DNA of 64,000 bases from Leptospira andrefontaineae (GCF_004770105.1 NZ_RQEY01000023.1:124001-188000); one strand, 5' to 3'. Numbered from the stretch's first letter, positions 19,697 to 31,782 are shown. Notes: generated by a model not told the origin, from the sequence alone. Numbers and translations are program-made.

Positions 19697-19719
19697 TATA
19701 TATAAAAGGCTTCCTTTGC

Positions 19720-20745
19720 ATGATTCGATACTCGTTCCAGGGACTCCCATTCTTACTCAAATACGCAGACATGATAGATTCTCCCGATTCTGAGATCCGG
19801 GAGGAAAATTTAAAAGTTTCTAAGAAGTCTTCCTTTCGAACCAAAATATTTCCAGGTTCGAAAAATTCTCCTGTGATCTATTTACAACATGGGATGAGCA
19901 ATCGAGGCATAGACGATCCTAGGATCCTAACACTCGCAAAACATCTTAAGAATACAGGCGCAACCGTATATCTTCCTGAACTTAAGGAAGTGAAAGGGCT
20001 TGAAATTTCAGTCGATACTGTCCCGAATATCAGGTCCTTATTCCAAGAGATTGTAAAGAGAGAAGGTCGTGCGATCTCCTTCTTATCCGCAAGTTTCTCC
20101 GCAGGAATGGGAATGGTGGCGTTGTCTGGAAAGGAGGAGCAGAAAAATCTAAAATCCGCTCTACTTGTTGGAACATATTCCGATTTCGCGGATACTCTTC
20201 CTTTTATTCTATCCAACTACGAAGTCGATCCTTATGCGGTTCATGTTTTACTATATAATTATATTTCTAAGCTTAGACCCAAACTTTCCAAATTAGAAGA
20301 GTTCTATTTTGAAGCCGCCTTGGATAACGGATTGAAAAGATCTGGAGAACAGGAGAAGTCCCCAAAACTTCTAAAAAAATTAAACCAGAAGGAAAGGGAC
20401 TTCGTATACGGGGTCCAATCAGATCCAGGATTTAGAATGAGCTTAGTAGAGCCTATTCTATCCGTATTACCGCCTAACTTCATTCTACGCAATTCTCCCA
20501 AAAACTTCCTCTCTGATTGGAAGGCGCCTATTGCATTATTGCATGGATCAGACGATCCGGTGATCTCTCCGGACGAATCAGAGCAATTATTCGATTCTTT
20601 GGGGAACGGTAAGGAGGAATGGAAGGTGATCTTAAGGTCCAAATTGATCACTCATGGGGACCATCTTCCGTTTTATACTCAATTAGGCGAGATCCCAAAG
20701 CTCGCTGGACTCTGGGGATTTTTTCTAAAAAATTCTGGTCTCTAA
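19720..20745 (+). CDS. Alpha/beta-hydrolase-fold protein
   Basis: 341 aa. VIYLQHGMSNRGIDDPRIL has the HG oxyanion region, FLSASFSAGMGMVAL is the nucleophile elbow (SxSxG in place of GxSxG), IALLHGSDDPVISPDE carries the likely catalytic Asp, and HGDHLPF near the end the His. Residues about 160-245 form a lid-like insertion. No signal peptide, so cytosolic. Substrate unknown; an esterase or lipase-like enzyme is the most natural guess. It follows the CheX-like gene by 23 bases. Confidence 0.78.
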   Translation: MIRYSFQGLPFLLKYADMIDSPDSEIREENLKVSKKSSFRTKIFPGSKNSPVIYLQHGMSNRGIDDPRILTLAKHLKNTGATVYLPELKEVKGLEISVDTVPNIRSLFQEIVKREGRAISFLSASFSAGMGMVALSGKEEQKNLKSALLVGTYSDFADTLPFILSNYEVDPYAVHVLLYNYISKLRPKLSKLEEFYFEAALDNGLKRSGEQEKSPKLLKKLNQKERDFVYGVQSDPGFRMSLVEPILSVLPPNFILRNSPKNFLSDWKAPIALLHGSDDPVISPDESEQLFDSLGNGKEEWKVILRSKLITHGDHLPFYTQLGEIPKLAGLWGFFLKNSGL

Positions 20746-20998
20746 TATTGTTTACGTTATATTTTCTGAAAATATTCCGTCCTTAGAGATAGGCCCCTTG
20801 CGTCTTTTTTTGGTCTCCGGACCCTTGTATATTCGGAACGAAAGGTTATAGTGGTCTATCTTTAAAAACGCGAAAAGGAATAACCGGCGGGGTTCAAATA
20901 CGATCTTTTTCGGACTTTTTAGAAGGTTTCGAAAAAGGATTTCTTCCGTGATAAAAAAAGGCGGAGGAAACTTCTTATTGAATTGTTAGCTAGGTAGT

Positions 20999-22489
20999 AT
21001 GGTTGTGAGTACAGAGCAAACTTCGGGTGTATCAGATCAAGAGACAAGTTGGGAGAGTGTATTCTCTCTTAAGATCAGTTCGGATAATCTGGGCGCCGAT
21101 CTAACTATTCGTCCCGGGATGATCAAGGGAAGGGCTCTTTCCACTAGCATAGTTATAGAATATCTTCATAATAAGGATATTTCCCAAGATCGTATCATCG
21201 GGGACAATATCTACGGTGCTTTAAAACAATTACAAACATCCACCTCTCGGATGGATTTTTCTCCGATTTCTTTCGTTGTGGCCCAAGGTTTCCCTCCTGT
21301 AAAAGGAGAAGACGGCTGGGTAAAATTTTATCATCCCCAAGCTCAGAGGGTCAAGATCGGCGAAGACGGCCATGCTGATTATAGAAATATTGAAAGGTAT
21401 ATTTATGTAAAAGCAGGGGAGAAGCTTGCGACTCTATTCGAAGGGATCCCTGGCAAACCTGGCATGGATGTTTTCGGAAAACCGATCGCTCCTCCTCCGA
21501 TCAGAAGGCCAAAACTTACTATAGGTAAGAATGTACAAGAGAAGGGGCTGGTCCAAGAGAATAAACCTCTAATAGAATATTTTGCTACCTGCAACGGTGC
21601 GATCTTCTCTACAGAATCTTCTATCACTGTTTCCCAAGAATTGCAGATCGATTCTAACGTTGGTCTCGGAACAGGAAATATCAATTACGACGGAAACGTA
21701 CTCGTAAAAGGAGATGTGGAAGCTGCCACTTCTATCAAGACCCAAGGGAACTTGATGGTAAAAGGAAATGTGGAGACTTCCGATCTAGTCATCGCTCGCG
21801 ACTTAGAAGTGAGTGGTGGGATCAAAGGTGATGGAAAGAATGTAATCAAGATCGGCGGACATCTTTACGCAAAGTTTATTGAGAACGCAGAGATAGAAGT
21901 AGATGGAGATGTTGTTGTCGAAGGTTTTATTCTTAACTCCAAGATCCATTCTTTAGGAAATGTAATCCTGAATGGATCGAGTGGAAACTTGGTGTCTTCC
22001 TCCGTTTCTACTTATATGGGTTTAACCTGTGCAACTTTAGGTTCGCAGGCGGAGTTAGATGTAACTGTAGAATTAGGATTTCATTTTAGGAATGAAAAAA
22101 GTTTCCAAGATCTTACCAAACGTCTTCAAGTTGCGGAGAAGGAAATAGAGAAGGTCTTACCTAAGGTCCAGCAGATCAAACAGATGGTCCAAAGATCCAG
22201 AGGCCAGATCCCTGAGGATAAAAAAGAAGGTTACCGCAAGGTTTTCGAAGAATTCAACAAGCAGAACAAGTTTATAGAACTTGTGAAACAAAAACTAGAA
22301 GTGTTAAAGTCTTCCCGATTTAATTCAGGGGAAGTGCAGATTGTAGTTCGTAAAGGTGCTTATAAGGGAAGTATCATCAAATATAGAAGGCAGGTGGAGA
22401 AGGTTGAAAAATTCCAGTCTGCGTTTATGATGCGTTTCCAACCAGGGCAAGACAAAGCTGCCATGGTTGCTATCAAACCCCAAAAGTAA
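20999..22489 (+). CDS. FapA (DUF342) domain protein
   Basis: 496 aa. The FapA/DUF342 fold is seen as a beta-helix-like series in residues about 175-360 (GNINYDGNVLVKGDVEA, KTQGNLMVKGNVETSDLVI, VIKIGGHLYAKFIENAEI, VDGDVVVEGFILNSKI), followed by a coiled coil (about 365-450, KRLQVAEKEIEKVLPKVQQI). A basic tail closes the protein. FapA family proteins are linked to flagellar assembly and polar localisation in some bacteria; the role in spirochaetes is not known to me. The ATG follows TAGGTAG. It ends head-on against mtnA with no gap. Confidence 0.85.
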   Translation: MVVSTEQTSGVSDQETSWESVFSLKISSDNLGADLTIRPGMIKGRALSTSIVIEYLHNKDISQDRIIGDNIYGALKQLQTSTSRMDFSPISFVVAQGFPPVKGEDGWVKFYHPQAQRVKIGEDGHADYRNIERYIYVKAGEKLATLFEGIPGKPGMDVFGKPIAPPPIRRPKLTIGKNVQEKGLVQENKPLIEYFATCNGAIFSTESSITVSQELQIDSNVGLGTGNINYDGNVLVKGDVEAATSIKTQGNLMVKGNVETSDLVIARDLEVSGGIKGDGKNVIKIGGHLYAKFIENAEIEVDGDVVVEGFILNSKIHSLGNVILNGSSGNLVSSSVSTYMGLTCATLGSQAELDVTVELGFHFRNEKSFQDLTKRLQVAEKEIEKVLPKVQQIKQMVQRSRGQIPEDKKEGYRKVFEEFNKQNKFIELVKQKLEVLKSSRFNSGEVQIVVRKGAYKGSIIKYRRQVEKVEKFQSAFMMRFQPGQDKAAMVAIKPQK

Positions 22490-23569
22490 TCAGCCAAAAA
22501 CCTCTTTGATCTTATCCGGAGGAATAATCCCTTTCTCCGTGATAAATGCTTTGATGAGACTTGCCGGAGTCACATCAAAAGATGGATTGAGCGCTTTTAC
22601 TCCTACAGGCGCGATCACACCTTCGGAAAGAATTGCTTCTCCCTTTTCATTTTTCAAAAAGTTTAGACGAGTAACCTCGTCTTGGGTCCTCATTTCAATC
22701 GGGATCGCTGAGCCGTCCTTAATTTTGAAATCAAAACTCTTTTCTGTAGCTGCAATATAAAATGGGATACCATGGTATTTTGCTAAAACTGCCAAAGGAT
22801 AAGTCCCGATCTTATTCGCAGAATCACCGTTAGCAGCAACTCTGTCTACACCCACGATGACTGCGTCTATTTTTTGAGAGGACATGAGCCAGCCGGCCAT
22901 ACTATCCGTCATCAGATAGTTTTCGATGCCTTCTTCCATTAGTTCCCAGGCGGTTAGTCTTGCACCTTGCAGATAAGGACGTGTCTCATCCGCATACACA
23001 GTAAGATCATGTCCCGCTTCTTTTAGAGAGCGAATCACACCAAGAGCAGTGCCATGTCCTGCCGTTGCGAGAGCACCCGTATTACAATGAGTAATAATTT
23101 TTAGTTTAGAAGGAGAAGAAGGAAAAAGGCTCACGCCATTTTTCGCTAAAGCTAAATTATTCCTGATGTCTTCTTCGAAAACATAAATTGCGAATTCTTC
23201 CGATTTCTGTTGGAGTTCCGACAACGAAACCTTATCATATTCTTCTTTTGGAAAAATAGAAGAAAGTTCTTCGAATGCTCTTCTAAGATTTACAGCCGTA
23301 GGTCTTGATTCCAGGATTTTAGAAAGTAGAGTTTGGAATTCTTGGTAATCCGGTTTTTTAGAAAATTTTTTTAATTCTAAAACCGCACCGAATAACCCGG
23401 TGATGGCGATTGCAGGAGCTCCTCTCACGACCATTTCTTTGATGGCGAAAATTGCGTCCTCGGAGTTTTTAGCAATGAACCATTCTTTCTTGCCTGGGAT
23501 TTGTCTTTGGTCTAAAAGTCTAAGTCCTTCTTTTTCCCAAAAAATCGGCCTTAAGTTCTCTTTTTTCAT
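22490..23569 (-). CDS. mtnA: S-methyl-5-thioribose-1-phosphate isomerase
   Basis: 359 aa, full length for the family. Active-site blocks are present: HCNTGALATAGHGTALGVI with the catalytic Cys, and VGVDRVAANGDSANKIGTY with the catalytic Asp; VRGAPAIAITG is the N-terminal substrate loop. It converts methylthioribose-1-phosphate to methylthioribulose-1-phosphate in methionine salvage. Other salvage genes are not adjacent. A related eIF2B-type function is unlikely given the intact catalytic residues. I see no SAM riboswitch upstream. Confidence 0.95.
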   Translation of the reverse strand: MKKENLRPIFWEKEGLRLLDQRQIPGKKEWFIAKNSEDAIFAIKEMVVRGAPAIAITGLFGAVLELKKFSKKPDYQEFQTLLSKILESRPTAVNLRRAFEELSSIFPKEEYDKVSLSELQQKSEEFAIYVFEEDIRNNLALAKNGVSLFPSSPSKLKIITHCNTGALATAGHGTALGVIRSLKEAGHDLTVYADETRPYLQGARLTAWELMEEGIENYLMTDSMAGWLMSSQKIDAVIVGVDRVAANGDSANKIGTYPLAVLAKYHGIPFYIAATEKSFDFKIKDGSAIPIEMRTQDEVTRLNFLKNEKGEAILSEGVIAPVGVKALNPSFDVTPASLIKAFITEKGIIPPDKIKEVFG

Positions 23570-23665
23570 TTTTTTATTCTCCGAGGCTAAAGCAGGCCTT
23601 TCGTTTTTTCGATGATAAAACTGTGATTGAAATCATCCACCGACTCCCCGGCGGATGAGGACGAA

Positions 23666-23686
23666 CCGGGGCAGATCCCGCCCCGG
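23666..23686. terminator. GC-rich hairpin between divergent genes
   Basis: CCGGGGC at 23666-23672 pairs with GCCCCGG at 23680-23686 across a 7-base loop. No T-run follows on either strand, so it may be a structural or regulatory hairpin in the leader of the rhomboid gene rather than a terminator. Confidence 0.3.
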
Positions 23687-23731
23687 CTTTGCCTACTTGA
23701 CTAGGATACCAGTACCTTTAATCCTTACATA

Positions 23732-24757
23732 ATGGCAAAGAGAAATCCGACCTCAGGTCCGAAGCTTTTCGGATTCTCGCTGACTCACCCACTGAATCTG
23801 GTCCTATTCTTCAATATTTTCGTCTGGGCACTTCTCATGTTGGAAGGTGGGCGAGGAATTATTACCTATTTTTTCGGATTAAATCCAAGCTTCGTCATCG
23901 AGAAGAAAATGTATTGGCAGGTATTCACTTACGGATTCCTGCACGTAGTAGGTGGAGATTTTTTCTCTTCTCTCATCCATATCGGGATGAATATGTTCGG
24001 ACTATTCACAGTTGGTTTTTGGCTCTGCAGATATATTGGCGGTTGGAAATTTTTAAGTGTTTATCTTTTATCCCAATTAGGCGGGGGACTTTTCGTTTTG
24101 TCTTTTTCTTATATAGGTTGGAAGACTGGGCTAGTTCCGGAAAATTCTATATGGGATAGTTATCATACTGCAACCGTTGGTGCAAGTGGTGGAGTTTTTG
24201 GAGTACTTGCTGCATTCAGTTTAATGTTCCCTGAAGCAAGATTTGTATTTCCTCCGGTTCGAGCAAAATTCGCTCCTTGGGTCTTGATCGGTTTTGGATT
24301 TTCAGTGGATGCTTACTATCTTCTCCAATTCCATGCCAGCGGTGTCATGACCCAAAGTTTTTTTGGAATGATGAGCAACTCCGGTCATTTGGGCGGAGCA
24401 GTATTCGGTCTTTTCAGTCTTCTTGGCTTACAGAAATTCGGAGGAAAAACTAGAACTCCAATTTTTGTAAGAAGGTGGGAAAAGCCTAAAGAAAATCAGG
24501 AAAGGGTGATCGTTCGCCCTAAAAATTTGGAAGACCCTTTCGAGACACAGGTTCGGAAGAATAGAGAACTCTTAAGTCAACTGTATGGAATTTCCGACGC
24601 AAAAGAGAAGGAAAATATTCTTTCGCCCATACAAGCGGAGAATACGAATCTATGTCCTCCCTTTGACTACAATTCGGATGATATGTTTTGCCTTCGTTGT
24701 GAATGGCTCCAGAATTGCGAATTGAGAAAATTAAAGAAAGATCACCCGGAACTTTGA
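23732..24757 (+). CDS. Rhomboid-family intramembrane serine protease
   Basis: 341 aa with about six membrane helices. Catalytic Ser is in VGASGGVFGVLAAF and catalytic His in NSGHLGGAVFGLFSLLG; the family's N-terminal HIGMNMFGLFTVG (L-H-x3-N) is present. It would cleave membrane helices. Unusual is a hydrophilic C-terminal tail of about 100 residues ending in a cysteine cluster (CPPFDYN then FCLRCEWLQNCE), a possible zinc or redox site. The N-terminus is basic (MAKRNPTSGPK). Monocistronic, divergent from mtnA. Confidence 0.9.
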   Translation: MAKRNPTSGPKLFGFSLTHPLNLVLFFNIFVWALLMLEGGRGIITYFFGLNPSFVIEKKMYWQVFTYGFLHVVGGDFFSSLIHIGMNMFGLFTVGFWLCRYIGGWKFLSVYLLSQLGGGLFVLSFSYIGWKTGLVPENSIWDSYHTATVGASGGVFGVLAAFSLMFPEARFVFPPVRAKFAPWVLIGFGFSVDAYYLLQFHASGVMTQSFFGMMSNSGHLGGAVFGLFSLLGLQKFGGKTRTPIFVRRWEKPKENQERVIVRPKNLEDPFETQVRKNRELLSQLYGISDAKEKENILSPIQAENTNLCPPFDYNSDDMFCLRCEWLQNCELRKLKKDHPEL

Positions 24758-24894
24758 AAGAATTTATGAGAAGTTTTTCGTCTATCTTGTTATAACAAGT
24801 ATAGGGCGGAAATTTCTGGACATAAATCGAATACGTCCATAGAATAGTTTCCGTCCGAAAATTCGGACAATCGGCTTTGAGGACCTCAGTAAAA

Positions 24895-25338
<444 letters not shown>

Positions 25339-25367
25339 GATTTAGGCCCGAAAGATCGGAATCCATA

Positions 25368-25397
25368 AAAAAAAAGCCGCAGAATTCTGCGGCTTTT
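25368..25397. terminator. Bidirectional intrinsic terminator
   Basis: A perfect 18-base palindrome (GCCGCAGAATTCTGCGGC) is flanked by an A-run on the left and TTTTT on the right. It can terminate both the plus-strand hypothetical gene and the minus-strand lyase gene that converge here. Confidence 0.85.
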
Positions 25398-25421
25398 TCG
25401 TTTTGAAGTATAGTGAAAAGA

Positions 25422-26411
25422 TTAGAAGAATCTTTTTGCTGCTTCTTCAGGAATTGCAATACCAGTAAGTTTTGCTTTTTGAAGAACTTCCCAGAAGTAA
25501 CGGTAAGTTGCTCTGTCATGAAGATCTCCGTCGTGTTGGATCGGTCCCCATTCTGCATCTTGTGCTTTTATAAGAATAGCAGCAGAGGTTTGGACTTCGC
25601 TATAGTCTGGAGCCATCGCATCTAAGATCGCTTGGATCTGAGTTGGATAGATGGACCACATACGAAGGAATCCGAACTCATCATGAGCTCTTTTTGCATC
25701 TTTATAAGTTTGGTATTGGTTTTTAAGGTCCAAAGTAACGTTGTGAGCAGGGATTACTCCATGAGCCAATGCAGCAGCTACGCAAGAAGCTTTTGCTCTT
25801 CTTAATAATTCGTGATCGAATTGTCCTGGGCTTTTCATACAAGAAGCAGGAATTGCTCCGTGGTGTCCAGAGATGAAGTCCATTAGACCGAAATCAACTA
25901 CCTGCATCCAAGGAAGAGCAGCGATCTTGTCTACATCAGCAAGTGCACCATGAGTTTCGATTAGAACGTGGATCGGGATTTCTCTAGTGATCCCTGCTTT
26001 TTTAGCAGCACCTTGGATATAAGTGATCATTTCTTCCACTTGGGAAGCTTTTGTAGGTTTAGGAATGGTGATGTATGCGATCTTGTTTCCTGCGCCTGGA
26101 ACGATAATGTCTACGTCTTGTTTCCAGAAAGAATTAGTATAATCGTGGATCCTTACACCGCTCATATTATGTTTATTGAGCTCGGAGTTTTGGATACGGA
26201 CGATCATTTCCGCGTGTTCTTTTTCTTTTCCGGTTTGAGCACCGTCTTCACAGTCCATGGTGATGTCGAAAAGACCGCCGAGTTTGTTTTGTAACTCTAG
26301 AGCTTTAGTGATCAGTTTTTCGGATCCAGCAAAATGTTCGCAGGCCGGGATGATAGGGAAAGGTTTTTCTCCTTCGAATAATGCATCCTTAGGATGTGGT
26401 AATTTGGACAT
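25422..26411 (-). CDS. HpcH/HpaI aldolase / citrate-lyase-beta family CoA-ester lyase
   Basis: 329 aa. The family's substrate and metal residues are in ITMDCEDGAQTGKE (Asp/Glu pair), SGVRIHDYTN (Arg) and HVLIETHGALADVDKIAA (Glu metal ligand). Length and pattern match malyl-CoA or citramalyl-CoA lyase-like proteins, which cleave or form 3-hydroxy-acyl-CoA from acetyl-CoA and a 2-oxo acid. The exact substrate is not set. The gene is flanked downstream by a bidirectional terminator and upstream by the carbamoyltransferase gene, 102 bases away. Confidence 0.85.
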   Translation of the reverse strand: MSKLPHPKDALFEGEKPFPIIPACEHFAGSEKLITKALELQNKLGGLFDITMDCEDGAQTGKEKEHAEMIVRIQNSELNKHNMSGVRIHDYTNSFWKQDVDIIVPGAGNKIAYITIPKPTKASQVEEMITYIQGAAKKAGITREIPIHVLIETHGALADVDKIAALPWMQVVDFGLMDFISGHHGAIPASCMKSPGQFDHELLRRAKASCVAAALAHGVIPAHNVTLDLKNQYQTYKDAKRAHDEFGFLRMWSIYPTQIQAILDAMAPDYSEVQTSAAILIKAQDAEWGPIQHDGDLHDRATYRYFWEVLQKAKLTGIAIPEEAAKRFF

Positions 26412-26513
26412 AAAAGTACCTTTTAAGTTTTTGCGATTTTAGCCTAGCTCGGCTGTCTTAGAACAGGGTTTTCAGGAAAGGCCTTCCCGGCAACGGATTT
26501 TTGGCGGGTAGAC

Positions 26514-27446
26514 CTACGCCTCTAGGAGTTGTAGAATGACCGCTTTCTGTGCATCCAAGCGGTTCTCCGCCTGTTGAAAGATAATGGATCTAGGACTTCT
26601 GACTACTTCTCTAGTAATTTCGTATCCTGAGTGGATAGGCATATCATGCATAACCTTTGCCTTGGTCTCTTTGAGTAATGCATCATTGATCTGGAAAGGC
26701 ATCATTAGGTTCATACGTTCCTTCTTCTTATCCGCAAAAGCGGGATCGTTGAAGAACTCCATGTCTACCCATGTATCAGTATAAATATAATCTGCATTCT
26801 TCACGGAACGGATAAGGTCAGTCTCCCATTGGATCGTGCCCTTCTTCTTAGCCCTTTCGACAGTATCCTGATCTATGTTTTCAGTTTCTGCAATCGGGGT
26901 AAGAAGAGTAAGCTCCATTCCCAAAGCAGAGGTGATACCTATGAGAGAATTTACTACATTATTATGGACACCGATATAGGTGAGCTTGAGTTCTTTCAAA
27001 GGTTTAGGATTATCCATCACGATGGTGAGAATATCCGCAAGAGACTGGCAAGGATGGAATTTATTACAACATCCGTTTATGACCGGAACCTGAGAACCTG
27101 ACTTTAACAGTAAAAGTTCCTCATGTTTTCTCATCCGAGCCATGATAACGGAAACGTTTCTGGAAAGATATTCAGCCTCTAGATCAATATCAGAAAGAAG
27201 GAAGTTAGAGGTCATCCAATCCAAATAGATTGCATGTCCTCCCATTTCGGTCATTGCTACTTCAAAGGAAACCCTGGTACGAGTGCTAGTCTTTTGGAAA
27301 AGCATAGCAAGAGTTCTGCCGGTCATATGTCCCAGATAATTGGCCCTATGATTTTTAACATGAACAGCAAATTGTAGAAGGTCCAGGACTTCTGCGTCCG
27401 ACCAATCCTGCCAGGAGATGAGATGTTTGATTTTAGGGCTTTCCAT
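26514..27446 (-). CDS. argF: Ornithine carbamoyltransferase-like protein with HDMP motif
   Basis: 310 aa. The carbamoyl-phosphate loop FQKTSTRTRVSFE (STRTR at 54-58) and HPCQSLAD (131-138) are intact, as in ornithine-type transcarbamylases. The ornithine-binding HCLP motif is replaced by HDMP (267-270, in MHDMPIHSGYEI). Established OTCases use the HCLP cysteine in amino-substrate binding, so substrate specificity may differ, for example an acylated ornithine or another amine. It remains the best arginine-pathway candidate in the window. A hairpin lies in the leader about 85-108 bases upstream of the start. Confidence 0.82.
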   Translation of the reverse strand: MESPKIKHLISWQDWSDAEVLDLLQFAVHVKNHRANYLGHMTGRTLAMLFQKTSTRTRVSFEVAMTEMGGHAIYLDWMTSNFLLSDIDLEAEYLSRNVSVIMARMRKHEELLLLKSGSQVPVINGCCNKFHPCQSLADILTIVMDNPKPLKELKLTYIGVHNNVVNSLIGITSALGMELTLLTPIAETENIDQDTVERAKKKGTIQWETDLIRSVKNADYIYTDTWVDMEFFNDPAFADKKKERMNLMMPFQINDALLKETKAKVMHDMPIHSGYEITREVVRSPRSIIFQQAENRLDAQKAVILQLLEA

Positions 27447-27530
27447 AGACCGTTAAACTATTACAGTCTAGAAAATCAGCGCTGGTAGATTCGACAATCT
27501 CAAAACTAAAGGTAGAAAGTTGGGAAAAAG

Positions 27531-27554
27531 GGGAGGGATATAAATCTCCCTCCC
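27531..27554 (-). promoter_or_regulatory. Leader hairpin upstream of the carbamoyltransferase gene
   Basis: GGGAGGGA (27531-27538) and TCCCTCCC (27547-27554) form an 8-base stem with an 8-base loop. On the minus strand it is followed by CTTTTT, like a short intrinsic terminator ahead of the argF-like start. It could attenuate transcription or stop read-through from elsewhere. Confidence 0.35.
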
Positions 27555-27738
27555 TAAGTGTTTTCCGGGGAAAAAAGCGTGATCCAATTTCTTTATAAGA
27601 AATGACCGGCGGGAAGAATAAGACCTTTTGGTTACGCTTGTTTTACCGAAGGAATACGAATCTGTGAAGAATTAAGTCCTGTTTTCATGCTGACAAGGGC
27701 CATCGTTTCAAAAACGTTTCCTATTAGAGAGGCAAACC

Positions 27739-29364
27739 GTGTCGGAAACCGTTGCAGGCCAGAATATAGTAGAAGAGGAAACCAAACGTAGGAGAACCTT
27801 CGCAATCATAGCCCATCCGGATGCGGGTAAGACCACCCTGACCGAAAAACTTCTATTGTACGGAGGCGCTATCCAACTTGCGGGGGCAGTAAAGGCACGT
27901 AAAAATCGTAAGGCTGCCACTTCCGACTGGATGGAGATGGAAAAAGAGAAGGGGATCTCAATCACTTCTGCGGCTCTACAATTCGAATATAAAAATCATG
28001 TATTAAATTTATTAGATACTCCAGGTCACGAAGACTTCTCCGAAGATACATACCGCACATTGATCGCAGCGGACACCGCAGTGATGGTGTTAGATGCTGG
28101 TAGAGGGGTAGAGCCTCAAACAATCAAATTATTTAAAGTATGCAGGGACCGCGGGATACCTATCGTTACATTCGTAAATAAGATGGATCGCCCGACTAAA
28201 AAGATGTTCGAGCTCCTGGATGAGATCGAAAAAGTTTTGGGTATCACTGCAATTCCAATGGTATGGCCTATCGGAACCGGAGTGGATTTCAGCGGAGTAT
28301 ACAATCGTGTGGATAAGAAGATCTACACATACGATAAAACTCCCGGTGGGTCCCAAAAATCTGCATTCCAAAGTTCAGGGATAGAAGATACAAATCTGGA
28401 CTCTATGTTTGAGGACTGGGTCTTAAAACAATTTAGGGAAGAAGTAGAACTTGTTGAAGAAGGGATTGCTCCATTCTCTTTAGATGAATTTTTAGAGTCA
28501 AAGATCACTCCTGTTTTTTTCGGATCCGCTGTGAATAATTTCGGGATCCAATTATTCTTGGATCATTTTTTAAAGATCGCTCCTCCTCCTTTGTATTTTC
28601 CATTAAAGAATGGAGATCGTTTAGATCCTATTACCACTCCTTTCAGCGGGTTTGTGTTCAAGGTCCAAGCCAATATGAACAAGGCTCATAGGGATAGGAT
28701 CGCTTTCTTACGAGTATGCTCAGGTAAGTTCGAAAGAGGACTGAATGTGAATCATGGAAGATTAGGAAAAGGCGTAAAACTTTCTTCTTCTTTTGCATTT
28801 TTTGGACAAGATCGGAATACTGTAGATGAGGCTTATCCTGGAGATATCATCGGTCTTGTGAACCCGGGCACTTATTCTATCGGAGATATATTAGCGATTG
28901 GTAAAGTTCCTGATCTAAAACCTCTTCCAGTATTTGCTCCCGAAATTTTCGCAACTCTTTCCTGCGTGGAAACAGGTGCTCTCAAAAGTTTCAGAAAGGG
29001 AATAGAACAATTGGCAGAAGAGGGTATTCTTCATTTATTCACTTCTCAAACTGTGGGTGGTGGATTGCCCGTGATAGGTGCAATGGGCCAGTTACAATTC
29101 GAGGTGTTTAGAAGAAGACTCCAGGACGAATATTCTGCTCCTACGAATATCAATATTCTCCCTTACCAAGTCTCTTGTTGGCTACCTGAGGAAGATATCG
29201 CTAAGGTTCCTCCAGGTTCTAATCTTGTGACAGATAGTCTTGGCAGGGCGGCTCTTCTATTCGATTCTGAATGGGAGAAGGGTTATTTCCAAAAGAAAAA
29301 TCCTGAGCTCAGGTTATTGGATTATCCTACACAAGACGTTTCTGAGTTAAATCAGGAATATTGA
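27739..29364 (+). CDS. prfC: Peptide chain release factor 3
   Basis: 541 aa from a GTG start with a GAGAGG ribosome site. GTPase motifs: G1 AHPDAGKTTL, G2/switch ISITSAALQF, G3 LLDTPGHEDF, G4 FVNKMDR. The domain II and III blocks (FSGFVFKVQANMNKAHRDR, VVGGGLPVIGAMGQLQFEV-like VGGGLPVIGAMGQLQFEV) match RF3. It recycles RF1 and RF2 from the ribosome after termination. Divergent from the carbamoyltransferase gene with 292 bases between them. Confidence 0.96.
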   Translation: MSETVAGQNIVEEETKRRRTFAIIAHPDAGKTTLTEKLLLYGGAIQLAGAVKARKNRKAATSDWMEMEKEKGISITSAALQFEYKNHVLNLLDTPGHEDFSEDTYRTLIAADTAVMVLDAGRGVEPQTIKLFKVCRDRGIPIVTFVNKMDRPTKKMFELLDEIEKVLGITAIPMVWPIGTGVDFSGVYNRVDKKIYTYDKTPGGSQKSAFQSSGIEDTNLDSMFEDWVLKQFREEVELVEEGIAPFSLDEFLESKITPVFFGSAVNNFGIQLFLDHFLKIAPPPLYFPLKNGDRLDPITTPFSGFVFKVQANMNKAHRDRIAFLRVCSGKFERGLNVNHGRLGKGVKLSSSFAFFGQDRNTVDEAYPGDIIGLVNPGTYSIGDILAIGKVPDLKPLPVFAPEIFATLSCVETGALKSFRKGIEQLAEEGILHLFTSQTVGGGLPVIGAMGQLQFEVFRRRLQDEYSAPTNINILPYQVSCWLPEEDIAKVPPGSNLVTDSLGRAALLFDSEWEKGYFQKKNPELRLLDYPTQDVSELNQEY

Positions 29365-29700
29365 GATATCCTCCAAGGGCTGTGCAGAACTCCACGGAAG
29401 CCTGGTAATCTAATCCTTTCAGCCTAGTTTTTTGGGCTGAAATTTCTTTATAAAGAAAATAAATAATTTCCTGTAGTATGGCGTAAGTTCCCGGCGTCGT
29501 ATATAATGTATTTGCACCAGATGATTCAGGGCGGGATGGAAACATTCCGCTATTTTTTTGCCTTCTCCCTTCGTTAAAGTTCGATATAGGAACTCCAATA
29601 AACTCTCCGTGAACTTTGTGTTCTCCGTGCGAAACCCCTTAAAATAAAAAAGCCCCGACGTTACCGCCGAGGCTTACGTTCAAAGAAGAGTAACTTCTTC
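29365..29700. other. Intergenic region with hairpins and repeat remnant
   Basis: 336 bases with no supported gene. On the plus strand TTCAGCC (29418-29424) can pair with GGCTGAA (29435-29441) after prfC, a possible weak terminator. Near 29600-29635 a repeat-like stretch reads CTCCGTGAACTTTGTG then CTCCGTGCGAAA. The right end holds the terminator of the convergent iron-sulfur gene. Confidence 0.5.
29641..29674 (-). terminator. Intrinsic terminator of the HdrD-like gene
   Basis: On the minus strand AGCCTCGGCG pairs fully (two G-T wobbles) with CGTCGGGGCT across a GTAA loop, followed by TTTTTTATTTT. It lies 27 bases past the gene's stop. Confidence 0.85.

Positions 29701-31782
<2,082 letters not shown>

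Noticed and set aside
20881..20910. GGGGTTCAAATACG resembling a tRNA T-arm
   Set aside because: No acceptor or anticodon stem can be folded around it and no CCA-like end follows.
29327..29545. 72-residue minus-strand frame after prfC, with a four-helix-like pattern
   Set aside because: It overlaps the end of prfC, has a weak start and crosses the likely terminator hairpin; too little support.
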